From positions 36,281,639 to 36,345,638 of the forward strand of contig NC_067116.1 in the NCBI RefSeq assembly GCF_021347895.1: a stretch of DNA of 64,000 nt, given 5' to 3'. Positions 25,316 through 37,577 of the stretch are shown here, piece after piece; the first letter of the stretch is position 1, and every line of letters begins with the position of its first letter. The stretch is from Acanthochromis polyacanthus. Lineage: Eukaryota > Chordata > Actinopteri > Pomacentridae. The notes under the pieces are model-generated. The model saw nothing but the letters and a program-made list of their open reading frames with translations, had not been told where the DNA came from and ran no database searches. A program made the position numbers and the translations under genes.

Positions 25316-28300
25316 CGCAAAATAAGGCTAAAATACTAAAGCCCCAAAGAAACGCAAAGTCACTGTCAAATCTGTACGTCTGAGATTTCACTTGAAAATG
25401 CACAACAGACGAGGGAATGTGTTTGATTGAAAAGAGGAAGTTTATGTTTCAAAAGCTTTGGAGCTGCTTCCACACAAGCCCTGTTCTCTTTACCCACTGG
25501 CCTCGACGGTGACCTAAAAGAGGTCTGGATGGTCGCAAGAGGGTCAGGAGACATTTCTCAAGATGTACCAAAGTCCCAACTCATGCATGACCTTATTATC
25601 TTGCTAGATGTCTAAAGAGCATAATTTTGCTGGCTAGCTAATTTCCCTCTTTCAGTTAAGAAGGTTAAATATGTCAGTGATGTATTTGGAGATGATTTTA
25701 TTGTCCTCAAAGTGTCCAAAAACTGAATTCATTAATTACATTCAGCCAATGCAGTTGTTGTTGTTGGTTTAAACCTATTATAAAAGGCAAAAATTGGAAA
25801 GGTTGTCCATTTTAAGGAGCTGCCTGAATATTAAGAAGTATTTTGCTGCTAGGAATAAGTCACTTTAAACAAGATGAATCTTAGTTCTGCCCAGATGTCT
25901 CTGTAGACGGTGTATATTTATATTGCTTAACATGTGGATGCCGCTTTGAACCCACACTCATAAAACCTCTTCTTAAAAAAGCAATATTGTGTAATGCATA
26001 TTCAGGTAGTAGGCCATGGCATTTCACATATGTTAACAGGAGAGTTTGTGAATTTCGCTAATGTAGCAAAATGGGAGACAAACTAGAGAAAAAAATTATA
26101 ACAAGTGTTTCATTTAGGGTGGATACTACGAGCATTTCTTCAGGCTCTCTTTTTGGTAACCACTCTGAAATTGATATATCACTACCGGGAAAGATGAATA
26201 CATTCTTATGAAAGGGACTTCAAGCATACTTCACAACACATTGCTCCAAAATCTCCAGTACGATGTGTCACTGAGATGACATCTGTTGACTGTTTTGACA
26301 TTAGAAATAATTACTCCGTTTTTCATGCTCATACAAATCAATCAGTGAGGTCCTATGCACAGCAGATAACCCTTCTACCATCCACTGTTATTCCTTTAAT
26401 TTGTCACCTGTTTTGTTCCTCTATGGATCTCCAGAATCTCCCAGAGATGATCTCATCAATAGCTCCCATTCATCACCAACAGTGTGTCCTGTCAGCACTT
26501 AAAGGTGAGCATATCTCTGAGCCTAAAAGCAGGGAGGCAGCAGGAGTTTAACGTACAAGCCCTGCAGCTCTCCTCCTCTTTCTGCACAGATGCACAGATA
26601 AGGGCAGACATACACTTCTTTGAATGCAGACAGCAGTTTGACTGATGAGTACACTTATTAGGACACAACACACACACACACATTAGCAGATTTGTCAAGA
26701 GCGTCTGTGACGGGCACTCTAGAGTGGTTGTTATCATTCTGTCTTTATGAGTCTCTGACAGGAAGTAAGGCCTGCACTCAAATCTACACATCTTCAGTGT
26801 CCCCGGTCCTGTCTGCCCAACAAACAACGACACTTCTCACAAACAACGCCTTTTTTACAGTGATGGTAACGGGAACAAGTTATGCATGGATAGCACAGCA
26901 CGACAAGGCTCACCGCTCACCAATAGCTTGTCCTCAGCAATGTTTGTGTGGACGAGTGTTATAAACACAGTAGACAGCTGAAAGGGCCCTTCTGCACTTG
27001 GCACACAATGCCTTTTCCATCTAACGTCCCCCTCCTTTCTCCTCCATTTACCCTGCATGCATGAACTTGGAGTTATTCCACCTTGCTTCGTCTCTTATCT
27101 TCTGAATTTTTTTTTTCGAATTCCATCCATCATAGGCTTGTTTGCGTTATAGAGCACAACACTTATGTTAGTGTGTGGCACATTCCTTACGCGCCAAGAA
27201 AAGTCTGTTCTGGTGATCAGCTCATCATATTCAAGAGGAATGAGGACAGAATGTGGATGGGAAACCAACAGCGGTGGGAATACATTACCCAGGACGCTGC
27301 AGGCAGAGGCGTTATCTTTACAATGGTTTGGTCAGCAGTTCAAATTTCAGCTTTGTACCACCCTTCTTTTCAGTTCTCTCCTTTTCTCTTCTTGGTCGAA
27401 TCGAATATGTATTCTGCCTCCAGCTGAATTTCATGGCCTTTTCTTCTCTCCATCCTCCTCCTACAATCCCCCCTTCTTGTTTGCCATTTGCCAGTACCAC
27501 AACACACATTGAGGGGGCCTGCAGTGAGTTTCTGAAGGTTCGGGTTTGATGTGACAGCAAGTGGGGAGAGGGAACTGTTGGCGGGCCGGTGATCCATGGG
27601 TCCTCCGAACACTACGTCACGCATGAAATAGAGACGAGAGAGAGAGAGTTGGAGTGAAGCAGTGTGTTGAGCTGAGACTCTATCATCATGGTGTGTAAAC
27701 ATGAAACACAGCCCCCACAGATGTGGTTACCTGACACAGAGATAAACGCATCACTAATTCTCCGTCCTCCAGCCCAGAACACGGTGCGTCAGCAAGCCGT
27801 TTTACTTTGAAACTCGGTCGGACGAACTTGATTCACGATCATTTCCTGACGGATACCTTGAGAAGAGATCAAGGATTCGAGAGTTATTTGAGAGCGCACC
27901 CTTTTATGATTTTGCGCATCACTTCTTTCACTACTCCTGTGGGACACAGCTGAAGGTGAGGTAGCGTTGAAACCAAAAGAATAAAAAAGTGGTTACATAG
28001 AAACAAGATGGATTTCAGTGCAGCACAATAATGTATAAAACGCAACAGGATGTAAATTTGAACAGAATTTCCATAAAACTGTCCAACAAATGCGAATTTG
28101 GGTGCATGTTCCATCCACCGTGACTATTAGAAGGTGATCGTTTGAATCGAAAACATTGGACAGTAATTTAAGAAGTGTCAGACTCAGTCAAACTCCTCAA
28201 AATGATGGAAAACTATGCAGGAAAAGTGGATTTATATTTCTTTGTTTATCACTAATCAAGGCTATTTATTGCTTTTGATTATTGTAGTAGAGAGATTTTG

Positions 28301-29455
28301 TGCTCCGGTATTTTTGCCCCTTTGGTCTCCTTTATTTATCTTCATTCCTTAATTTAACCTTAGTTTCTACTGCTTGTTTTGGCCACTTATTGTCGACTTC
28401 CGGCTTGATTTGCCTTCTTTGGTATACTGCTTTTGGACTTTTCTGTCAAAGCTCGTTTACAAACCTTGAATTTTATTGTCTTCAGCATTCATTTGGAAGG
28501 AAGTTACAGTCCTCTTCTCTCCACACAAGAACTGACAGATTTGCATCTCTGTTCAAGCTGAGCTTAAATATATTAAGTTTCGTACTTCATGTATGTCACA
28601 TTTTTTAAGCTAAATCAGTTTCCATTGCATGATGCCACACTACCAGTGCAACCTGAACATCAATAACACAACAATAATTTAGATTTTTTTTTTTCAGATT
28701 TCTGTGTTTCCACTCATTGCTGTCGGTGTGAGAGACTGAAAATATATATGCACTGAAGAACAGGTGGATGAAAATGCATTTGAATAGGAGCAAAGTGTCA
28801 AATTGTGTGTTGTTTTGCACACTGATTATCTTGTCCAGGCATCATCTGGCCCAGCTTCAATGCGATCCAGGCTGCAGCTGATCCACAGTCTGGTTGACTA
28901 ACAGGAACTAGCTGGCAAGACACTGAGTAAACTAGCTGCAGTAACAGGGAGTTTTCAGTGTGAGTTAATAGACAGATGGTTCATCCGATCTCTTGTCCAA
29001 ACTTTTAAAACCTACCTGCTCTTTTAGTTTCCAAGGACGACTTCTCAGATGGCTTCTGTGTGGGCAAACCAATCACTGGACACCCACTGTAGCAAACTGA
29101 GGCGAAGACACATCTTGACGACTTAAAACATTGTTAACCAACAGCCAAACAAAAAAAAAGTTGCACCCATTCCAGGAGTTGGTAATCTGCTTTCATAATG
29201 TGCAGAGGCAAGAGGAAACATGGAACGAGGTGAAGGGAAATAACGAATGTTCTGAGCCTCATTCAAAGGCTGGACTAACACAAAATAATTGGTAGCTGGC
29301 TTACAGCTGATGTCGGAGCGCTTTCATTTTGCTGTTTGGGGTAATAAACTCTGACTCGCACAAAGTGAATTTTGAACAATTAGATTTTTACCTGTTGGTC
29401 AGCTGTGGCTTAGTTCTATATATATAGATAGACTTTAAATGTTTCCCCTTTCTTT

Positions 29456-29824
29456 CCATCCACTCATCCATTATCTATACACCGCTTAATCCTCACTAGG
29501 GTCGCGGGGGGGGGCTGGAGCCTATCCAGCTGACTCGGAGCGAGCAGGGGACACCCTGGACAGGTCGCCAGTCTTGTCGCAGGTAACACCAAAGACACAC
29601 AACCACTCCTCGAACACTTTCACACTACGGGCTTAGAATAGTACATTAACCTAGCATGGTTTTGGACTAGTGGGGGTAGGCAGCGGAGTAACCCGGAAGG
29701 AAACCAGCAGCAGGAGAACATGCAAACTCCATGCAGAAAGATTCCCGGGAAAGCGCGGACGCGGACGCAGGGATCTTCTTAGCTTGCAAGGCGAAAGCGC
29801 TAACCACTTACCACTGTATCAGCC
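29456..29824 (-). mobile_element. tRNA-derived SINE-like repeat (segment B)
   Basis: The minus-strand copy begins near 29824 with GTGGTAAGTGGTTAGCGC, an A-box-like start, has a degraded B-box region near 29760, and ends at the left in a CCAT-rich tail next to ATTATCTATACACCGCTTAA. I recognise this arrangement (GTGGTTAGCACTG..., ...AAGCGGTATAGATAATGGATGG) as a widespread teleost tRNA-related repeat. It interrupts the alignment to A near 18080, so the A and C copies lack it. Also present at 25075 and, inverted relative to these, at 50208. Confidence 0.75.
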
Positions 29825-31524
29825 CTATGTTCTTTTCTTGTAACAAACTAATCTTTACTTTTTATTTAAACCAAACTGATAATGGCTAACAAAATCCTAA
29901 AACCACTTAAAAGTAGATATTATTGGACTGTAAAATCTAAGTCTGCCTCTCACATGTGTGTGGAGCATCTGTCTTCCTACAGGAGTCTTCACAGAAGATG
30001 AGAAACCCCATTAGCCGCACCACACAACACACACTCACTAATCCTTCCCGTGGAAACCTCGATCTCCTTTCTATTATTCCAGTTTCAAACGCTGAGGAGA
30101 AATGCCTGAGAAATGCAGATTGCTGGAAGGCTTGGCAGCTCGAACAAAAACGCAGCAAATACCTTAAATGAACTTGTGGATAAAGAATGAAAAGAAATCA
30201 GCTCCATGGCAGTATAATGTATGAGTGTGAAGTCGTGAAGGAGGGACAGGTCCAAGTGGTGGTTTTTCTTTAGACAACTGTGTTTCTTGAATATTTAAGG
30301 AGGGAAAAGTGTGCAACATCATCTTAGGAGTTATAATTGTGTTTGCAAGACAAGCTGTGGATATCTAAAAATGCAGCACTTGCTAGCATTTGTTGAGCAT
30401 TTATCACTAATTGTAATGGCCGAGTAAATGGGGTGCATACGAAGAGAATAGTGGAGGCTGAAGCGTTTTTTTTAGTTGAAGGCCCATCTTGTGATCCATT
30501 CAGCAGACATCTGTAGAGCAAGCACATTCATCCAGGTTTAGAGAAAGGCAGACCTGAAATCAGCACTGTTTTTTTCATTTCAAATGGACACATTCACTCA
30601 CTGTGACCTTTAAAATAGTCCAAAGGGGCCTGGAGGGATGGATGAATGGATAGAGCCAGGGGACAAAGAAACTCGAACAAGAGAAGACAAAAGGGTCTGG
30701 ACAGGGAAGCAGCCTGCCGTATATATCCTAACTAAATCTCTTTTCAGACGGAGGATCTCGGCGCTTTTTTAATATTCACAATTGTAGAATAAAGTTCAGG
30801 ACATTTCACTGTTTATTCGTTGCCATCAGCTGAATGTCCCGAGCGCTGGCAGGTAGGGCAGCCACTTTCCTTTGGATGCAGCACGAGCTTGCCAAGCTAT
30901 AAAGCAGCTATAAAAATCACCTCCAAACCAGCTCAGATGCCGGCCATATGGCTGCGAGTTTAACAAGGACAAACTGCACCTCCTCACAGCTGCTCACTCT
31001 TCCGGTCAGTCTTCCCTGTTTCTTTCCCATTCTATGAAATCCTCCCATGTATCTGGAGCTCTCTCCCTTGTTTATTCTGACTAATCCAAAGTATAGTCAC
31101 CTTTATCTTGCATTTTTTGTCACTTGTACGCTCTCCAACAGCCTAAATGGATTCGTCTCAGCGGCGGGATCTCAGACATGAAGGATTTGAACTACTGTGG
31201 GCTTGATTAGTTAGTTAAACCTTTTTAATTTATTCGTTACTTCAGTACTTCTTTGCTGCTTAGTGTTTCTCATCTTTTTGTCTGTCTGGGTCAGATTGTG
31301 AGATAACCCTGACCTTGCGGTGGATAAAGCCGAGGAGGCGAAGTGAGGGGTGGAGGCTGCAGAGGTGAAGAACAGAGTGAGAGAGGTTGAAAAAGAAAAA
31401 GAAAAGTTGAGATGGCATTACCATGGCAACAGTTTAGGGTTTGGATGATTTTCCTCTAACCATAATAGTTTGGAGTATAATGAAACCAGTCTGGCTTTCC
31501 TGGCTCTCACACCCCATCTCATGT

Positions 31525-31559
<35 letters not shown>

Positions 31560-31573
31560 CACACACACACACA
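31525..31573. repeat. (AC)n microsatellite, copy C
   Basis: Counterpart of 8457-8507, one AC unit shorter before the single ACGC interruption. Confidence 0.95.
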
Positions 31574-33087
31574 GCCTAGAGAGTAACACATGTTTTGCTT
31601 TAGTACTTGTTTATGTTCATCCAGCAGTGGGAGTGCAGAGCCATAGTTAACCATCAATTAAAGTGATGATCATAAAACAAGCACTTGTAAATAAACAGTG
31701 CCAAGCTAACACAGACACTGAGAGAGGCACAAAGAAAACGGCAGGATTGTTATTATAACTCAGATATACCTGCCTGCCCCCGAGATAAAAACGTCCCTGT
31801 ATTAAAGCGAGCTTCAAGATAAGCTCTCGACAAAACCCCACTTTCAAGATTTAAGACTGTAAGACTTTGCTACACACAGTAGAGCAGACACGTATCCCTT
31901 TCTCATGTTGTAGTGTCACTTCACCCCAACCAGGAACCGGTGAGTTTCTGGGTTACTGCTTCCAATAAGTGCGCTTATAAAACTTTGTGTGTTAATGGGG
32001 CTTTAAGCCAGCAAATGCTACACACAGCGAGTAATAAGTCTCTGTGTGTGTGTTTAAAAAAAAGAAAGAAAAAACTGTGTCAGAATGTGTGCATGCGAGT
32101 TAACATCTCCTCCGACTGGGTATAATGAGCTCCCCTGGGCCTCCCTCACCTTCCACCCCTCCTTCCACGCCTTCATTGCTCCCACCATTCTTTTTCCCTA
32201 AACTTGGCCTTATTAACCCCTCACTTCCCCCCCAACTGCATGTTTATTTAAGTAGGGGGGGAGGAAAGGTGAGTTGACCGCCTGTACACAAGTTTATTTA
32301 CGCAGGTAGGTCAGAGGATTTTGTGAAAACGGAGAAGGAGTTTGAGTGATTTTTTGGGGGTTTGTCTGCTGGACAGAAACAAAAAAAGAGACAACAGCTT
32401 AGACGTCGGGTCAGTGGCTTCACACCTCGCACCGACCCAGTGGCCATGATTCTGAGGTCAGTTCTGTCGCTAAAGACGCTAAGCAGATCAGCACAGTCAC
32501 AGTGAGCGTGAAGCTGATGAGGTCGACTGCTCATCCCCTCTGGTCTGCCCCAAACCTTTATGGGGTCAGCGGTCAGGAGCTGCCCTTTACTGATGTCTGT
32601 ATGGGTGCGGGTACGATCCACCTGAGGCTGCACGCAAACTTTGTCACATGACCAAACCGCCACAGGCAAGCACACTTTACAAACTAGTATCCACATGTGC
32701 ACTCTAAAAAATTAACTCCTCTCCCGACCGGCTGCCACGTTTAGCTAACATTTGATTATATTGATATAATAACGACTCAATTCTGACGTGAAAACAGCAA
32801 CACTGTGGACACTTTGTTCATGAGATCTGCAAGAGATTTAAAGCCAGTCACTTTTCATACTTAAGAATTCAGGAAATATGTTTGAACACGTTCTTGAAAC
32901 GAGCAGATGGGAAGACTGATACCATTTTTATGTCTGTCAGGCAGCCAGCAGACAATCCAGGAAGTTACTGATTCTAGCAAAGAGATAATTCACCACATTA
33001 AACCATCATTAAATGTCAAAGTGTTGTTTATGCACTTTATTTATGTTTTTTGCACAAATGAAAGAAACAACACATAAAAGGTTGATT

Positions 33088-34277
33088 ACACTGTAAAAAC
33101 AAGAAATCTGAAAAAGAAAAATGAAAAACAGAAAATCTAGCAGTAAGAGTGCCAGGGAAAAATGTTGGAATACTATGACATTCAAAAACTAAAAAGTAAA
33201 GTGAAAATGACTGTAAAATACATATCTGTAAAATATGATATTTTTAGCTGATTTAAATACACTAAAATGGTGTAATTATACCATCACATACTGTTAAAGG
33301 ACAAATTACTACAGACATACAGATTTTTGATGTCGATGTGTGATTTCACTCTATTCTATTCTCTTTACTGTCTGTAATTTAACAAAACAGGTAGAATATG
33401 GAAAATAACTTTTTAAAATTTTTTCTCTTTGTCAGTCCATATTTATACATAATTTTTCTTTGACAAAAGGACAAATATCTGTAAAATAATTATTTTGCTT
33501 TCATTACCATAAAAAACTGTGGAATTGTATAGAATTTTATTTGTTAGAAAACAAATTACCATGTGTAAAAGCAGAAATTTTTATGTGGACTTTTACAGTT
33601 GACATTTATATTAATCATTTTTTGTGATTTTACTAGTTATTATCTGTAATGTAACTACATAGGGAAATCATTAAAATAGCAGTCAAAACGACATATTTAC
33701 CATTTTCCATCTTTGCTAAGAATTTATTTTGTTCAAATAATGATAAATATCTGATTTAAACAGTAAAAAAAAAGTTTGTCAAATTTAATGGCCAAATATA
33801 AAATAACAAATTACTATTTGTAAAAATTTAGAAATTTGCTTTAGATATTTTATAATGTCTTGGACTGTTTATTTAGGGTTTTTGTTTGTTTGTTTTTACA
33901 GTTAACCTGTAAATTATTACTTTTTTCTGCAATTTTACTAGTTATTGTCTACAATTAAACAAAACAAACAAGTCTGTGAAAGTGAAAAACATATTCACTA
34001 TTTTTTCCATGCTCCATATACATTCATTTATTTCACATAATGATACATATCTGGAAACATTTTTTTTCTGATTTAAATAAAGTTAAACAAATTGTAGAAT
34101 TTTATAGTCAAATGATGAAACTGAAAAAAAAACTAAATAAAAACAGAGATTTTTGATGTGGACATTATATGGTTTTGGCTTGTTTTTACCATTGGCATGT
34201 AAATATATGCAATTTTCCAAAGGGTGAAAATCTGTAAAACAACAGTAAATTGCCCAAAAATTTGCAATTGACAGTGT
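33088..34277. repeat. AT-rich element with degenerate internal tandem units, copy C
   Basis: Counterpart of 10022-11214, 3 bases shorter through homopolymer changes. It carries the same blocks and the same ACACTGT-type ends. Confidence 0.6.
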
Positions 34278-37200
34278 TTAAAATGTACATTTTTGCAGTA
34301 CACTGATATTTACAGATGCATGCCTAACAAACTGCTGAAAAAAGGGCAAAGCTATGAAAAACATCTTCCATCTCCATCCACAGGCAGGAACCCAACAACA
34401 GTATTAGAACACCTTCAGTTCAGAGCAGCACAGGTGAGAGTCACCACACGTTGTGGCATCGGAGCTTATCTGCCACTCGGAACAACAAACTGAAAGTCAA
34501 ATATTTGCTGTTGATTCTGGGATTATGGAGCATAAAATGTGACTTGTTTGGGTAGTCCTGTGATATTTATGGCTCTCTCAGAGGTCTTAGCCGTATAATC
34601 ATTGCGGTTTAGTGTTTGTTTTAGGGTGTTTGGGACAGTAGCACCAGCTGGGAAGAAGGGATTAAACCTGAAGCTCAGTCCAAGACATTCTTTGGCTGCC
34701 TGTGTTACTCCTGAATTATTAAACTAAAATATCTCAGTAATCACAAATCCTGTTAAATGTCACGGATAAACCAAGGAGTTACACGTGTTTATTTTTGCCA
34801 AACTAATGTGATTTAACACAAAACCCATATGAATGAAGTTGTTTATGACACTCTTCTGACTTGAGGCTACAGTAGAGGTGAACTCAGTTGCCTCACGTCT
34901 GACACTGGATCTCTTTTGTGGGGGAATTTTTGTAAACAGCTTAAGTTGGACACAGAGGCAGCAGCGGGAAATTCAGGTCTAAGAGTACGAAGGGATTTCC
35001 CCGCTGCCTGACTCTTTGCTCTGTTGTCACCTCGGTCCAACATTTTAGGCCTCTTACTGCGGGATTAGTGGCCCTGATTCCACTTCAGTGCACCTGATCT
35101 CAGTATAGCAGTCTCATGTTGATGACATCACAACCTTGTTGTCAGGGGATTTTCCTCCAAACAGTTGCACAAACCAGAGCAGGAAAATCTTTCAAAAAAC
35201 AATGCTGCCAGTGGAGCAGTGTGCGAAAGGGCGAGCTATTTTGAGAGGGGGCGATTCTCTTTCCAGTTCTCTGCCATGATAAATAAATGCAGATCGAAAC
35301 GATACCGAGTCATCCACCTGAAACAGACAAATCAGGATACCGGAGAGAAAATCTACGACAGGGTGATGCCAGTAAGAAAACAGGACGAGGAGGGGTGGAG
35401 GTGAAATGCAGACAGAAAAATCACTTTTCAAGTGTTGCCCAGCTTTGGTTAAGTGTCAAAGCCGCTGCCAGGGTGCAGCTCTCGGTGCCACTCCAGCACA
35501 GTGAGCCTTTGTAACTCCGGTTCTCAGAGGAGCTCAGGGCTGGTCCAGCTGGCTCCAAACCAGCCAGGCTTTCTCATGTCAGGGCAACGGACAATCAGGC
35601 TCGGTGGGGTAGAGTGGATGCTGGGTAATGTTGAGCATGTTTCTTATCTCGACTCTCCAAAATAGCAACTAAAATCTACTTAACACTGCTTACAGAACAC
35701 GTTGGGCAAAAGCAACAGATCACCACTCCAACATTTTAACAGCAAACAGAGCCCCCTTTTAAACAGAGGTCTTTGTTTTATTGCATTCACTGTGGTTACT
35801 ACTCTGCTGGGAACTCTAACTACAGCAGAAACAATACTTATACTGTACCACAGTGAATAGCGTTATATACCGATACTACGCCGCCGCCGTGCTGTTTGGC
35901 AGCTCAGAGTGCGCAACATTTGAACACTTATGGAAAGTAATCACAAGAACCCTCATTACTGGGAAGAAATCTTTTTTTTTTATGCACTTGTGCTTTCAGG
36001 AAATTCAAACATCTGTTGCTCTGCATGAGTATATCAACGAAATATCACTTATTAAAACTGCTATCTTTTCTCCAGGGTGACAAATCAGTTTAAAGTGTCT
36101 ATAATCAATGTTTTCTATATTACCAGAAGAGAACATGTAGCATTAAACCAACAGGGAATTATCACAAAACTTTGCAGCACCCCTTTTGGCACCTTTCAGC
36201 TCATTGTCTTGGTTTTCCAATTTGTTTCGGTTTAGTTTTCAGCTACATTGAGTGTAGTTTCAAGTTTTTTGCCATTTTTTCACATTCAGAGAGGGCACCA
36301 GGTCTTCCAACTACTTGTTTGGTTTTGTTAACTTCCCTTCTCCCTTTACGCATAAACTCGCCATATTTTGCACAGAGATATATGCTGGAAGTACCACTAG
36401 CAGGCCTTCTATCAAGCATTAGGCAGCAGCATAACTCTGAGAGTTACATAGAACATGAGGCTAAGAGCAGGACGAAGTTAACAGGCCAGCAAGAAATGTT
36501 TGCCTCTAATTCGAACACAAAACAAGTCTAATACGATATAGACTCGGCATAGCGTAACAGAGTGGAGACAGAGAGTGACTACGAATTAAAGTGAGGAGAT
36601 TAAAGCTGAAAATCAAGAAGAGCTGACCTGACTGAAATCACGGTGTGTGTGTCACGCTAAGCAGACCGTGACAAACATCATGCAGCATTTAGCAGCAGAA
36701 GAACCAGATATTTCCCTCAGGAGCTGGTGTAGACCATAAACGGAGCTGAAAGCGGAATTAATATTGAACTAACATCAATCAGGTGGTCAGAAACACGACT
36801 CCAGATAAATCAGAGCAGAGCTTCACATCCAGTCAAATCAAAATCACATTTTAAAATAACCACGGTTTTACTAAAGTGCTGTTAAAGACAGGCAGCAACA
36901 AAAAATATGCGCAAAATGAGAGAAAGACAGAAAAATACTTTAAAAAAACAAGACAATACACAATGACACAAATATAAAATGCTAAAATACTAAAGCCCCG
37001 AAGAATAATGAAAAGTTACTGTAAATATGTACATCTTGAGATTTCACTTGAAGGTGTCAGTGGAAGAGGAACTTTTGACTGAAAGAGGAAGTTCATTGTT
37101 CCAAAGCTTTGGAGCTGCTACTGCAAAGCCTTGTTCTCTTTTACCCACTCGCCTCGATCGTGACCTGAAAGAGGTCTAGAGGTCAAAGAGGAGCAGAGAA

Positions 37201-37454
37201 TTTCTAAAAGTGCCAACTGGTGCATGACCTTATTATAATCTAGATGCCTAAACAAGCTAATTTTGCTGGTTGGCTGTTTCCTCTTTCAGTTTAAAAAGGT
37301 TAGAATGTGTCAGTGATGTATTTGGATCCGATTTTGTTGTCCTCAAGTGTCCAAAAACTGAATTCACTTAATTTAAAATTAACATTCAGCCAATACAGTT
37401 GTTGTTGTTGTTGGCTTAAGCCTATTTATAAAAGGCAAAATTGGAAAGGCTGTC

Positions 37455-37577
37455 CATTTTACAATTCTACAATTCTACAATTTCATTTAGCAGACGCTTT
37501 TGTCCAAAGCAACGTACAACACAAGCAAGAATTCAGACATAAGGAAAAACCTGTAGTAAGTGCAGTAAGTGCATTTT
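37455..37577 (-). mobile_element. 5'-truncated L2-type/SINE 3'-tail insertion, copy C
   Basis: Same insertion as at 14395-14497, with the insert at 37461-37571 (111 bases). It has three rather than two ACAATTCT-type tail units and the same CATTTT target duplication. The extra 8 bases are a tail-microsatellite length difference between copies A and C. Confidence 0.85.

Larger units (their letters stand above)
22053..31315 (+). repeat. Segment B: noisy, rearranged third copy of A's 10305-19600
   Basis: Collinear with A from about 10305 to 10445, then from about 11330 to 19600. It carries very frequent single-base insertions and deletions, small block deletions and substitutions, unlike the clean match between A and C. 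B lacks the L2-tail insertion. It carries additional insertions absent from A and C: a Penelope-like fragment (22187-22530) and two SINE-like copies (about 25075-25315 and 29456-29824). It ends at about 31315, where clean copy C begins abruptly. No intact gene is seen. The indel-dominated differences look like uncorrected long-read sequence, while the insertion differences imply a different haplotype or a paralog. Confidence 0.85.
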
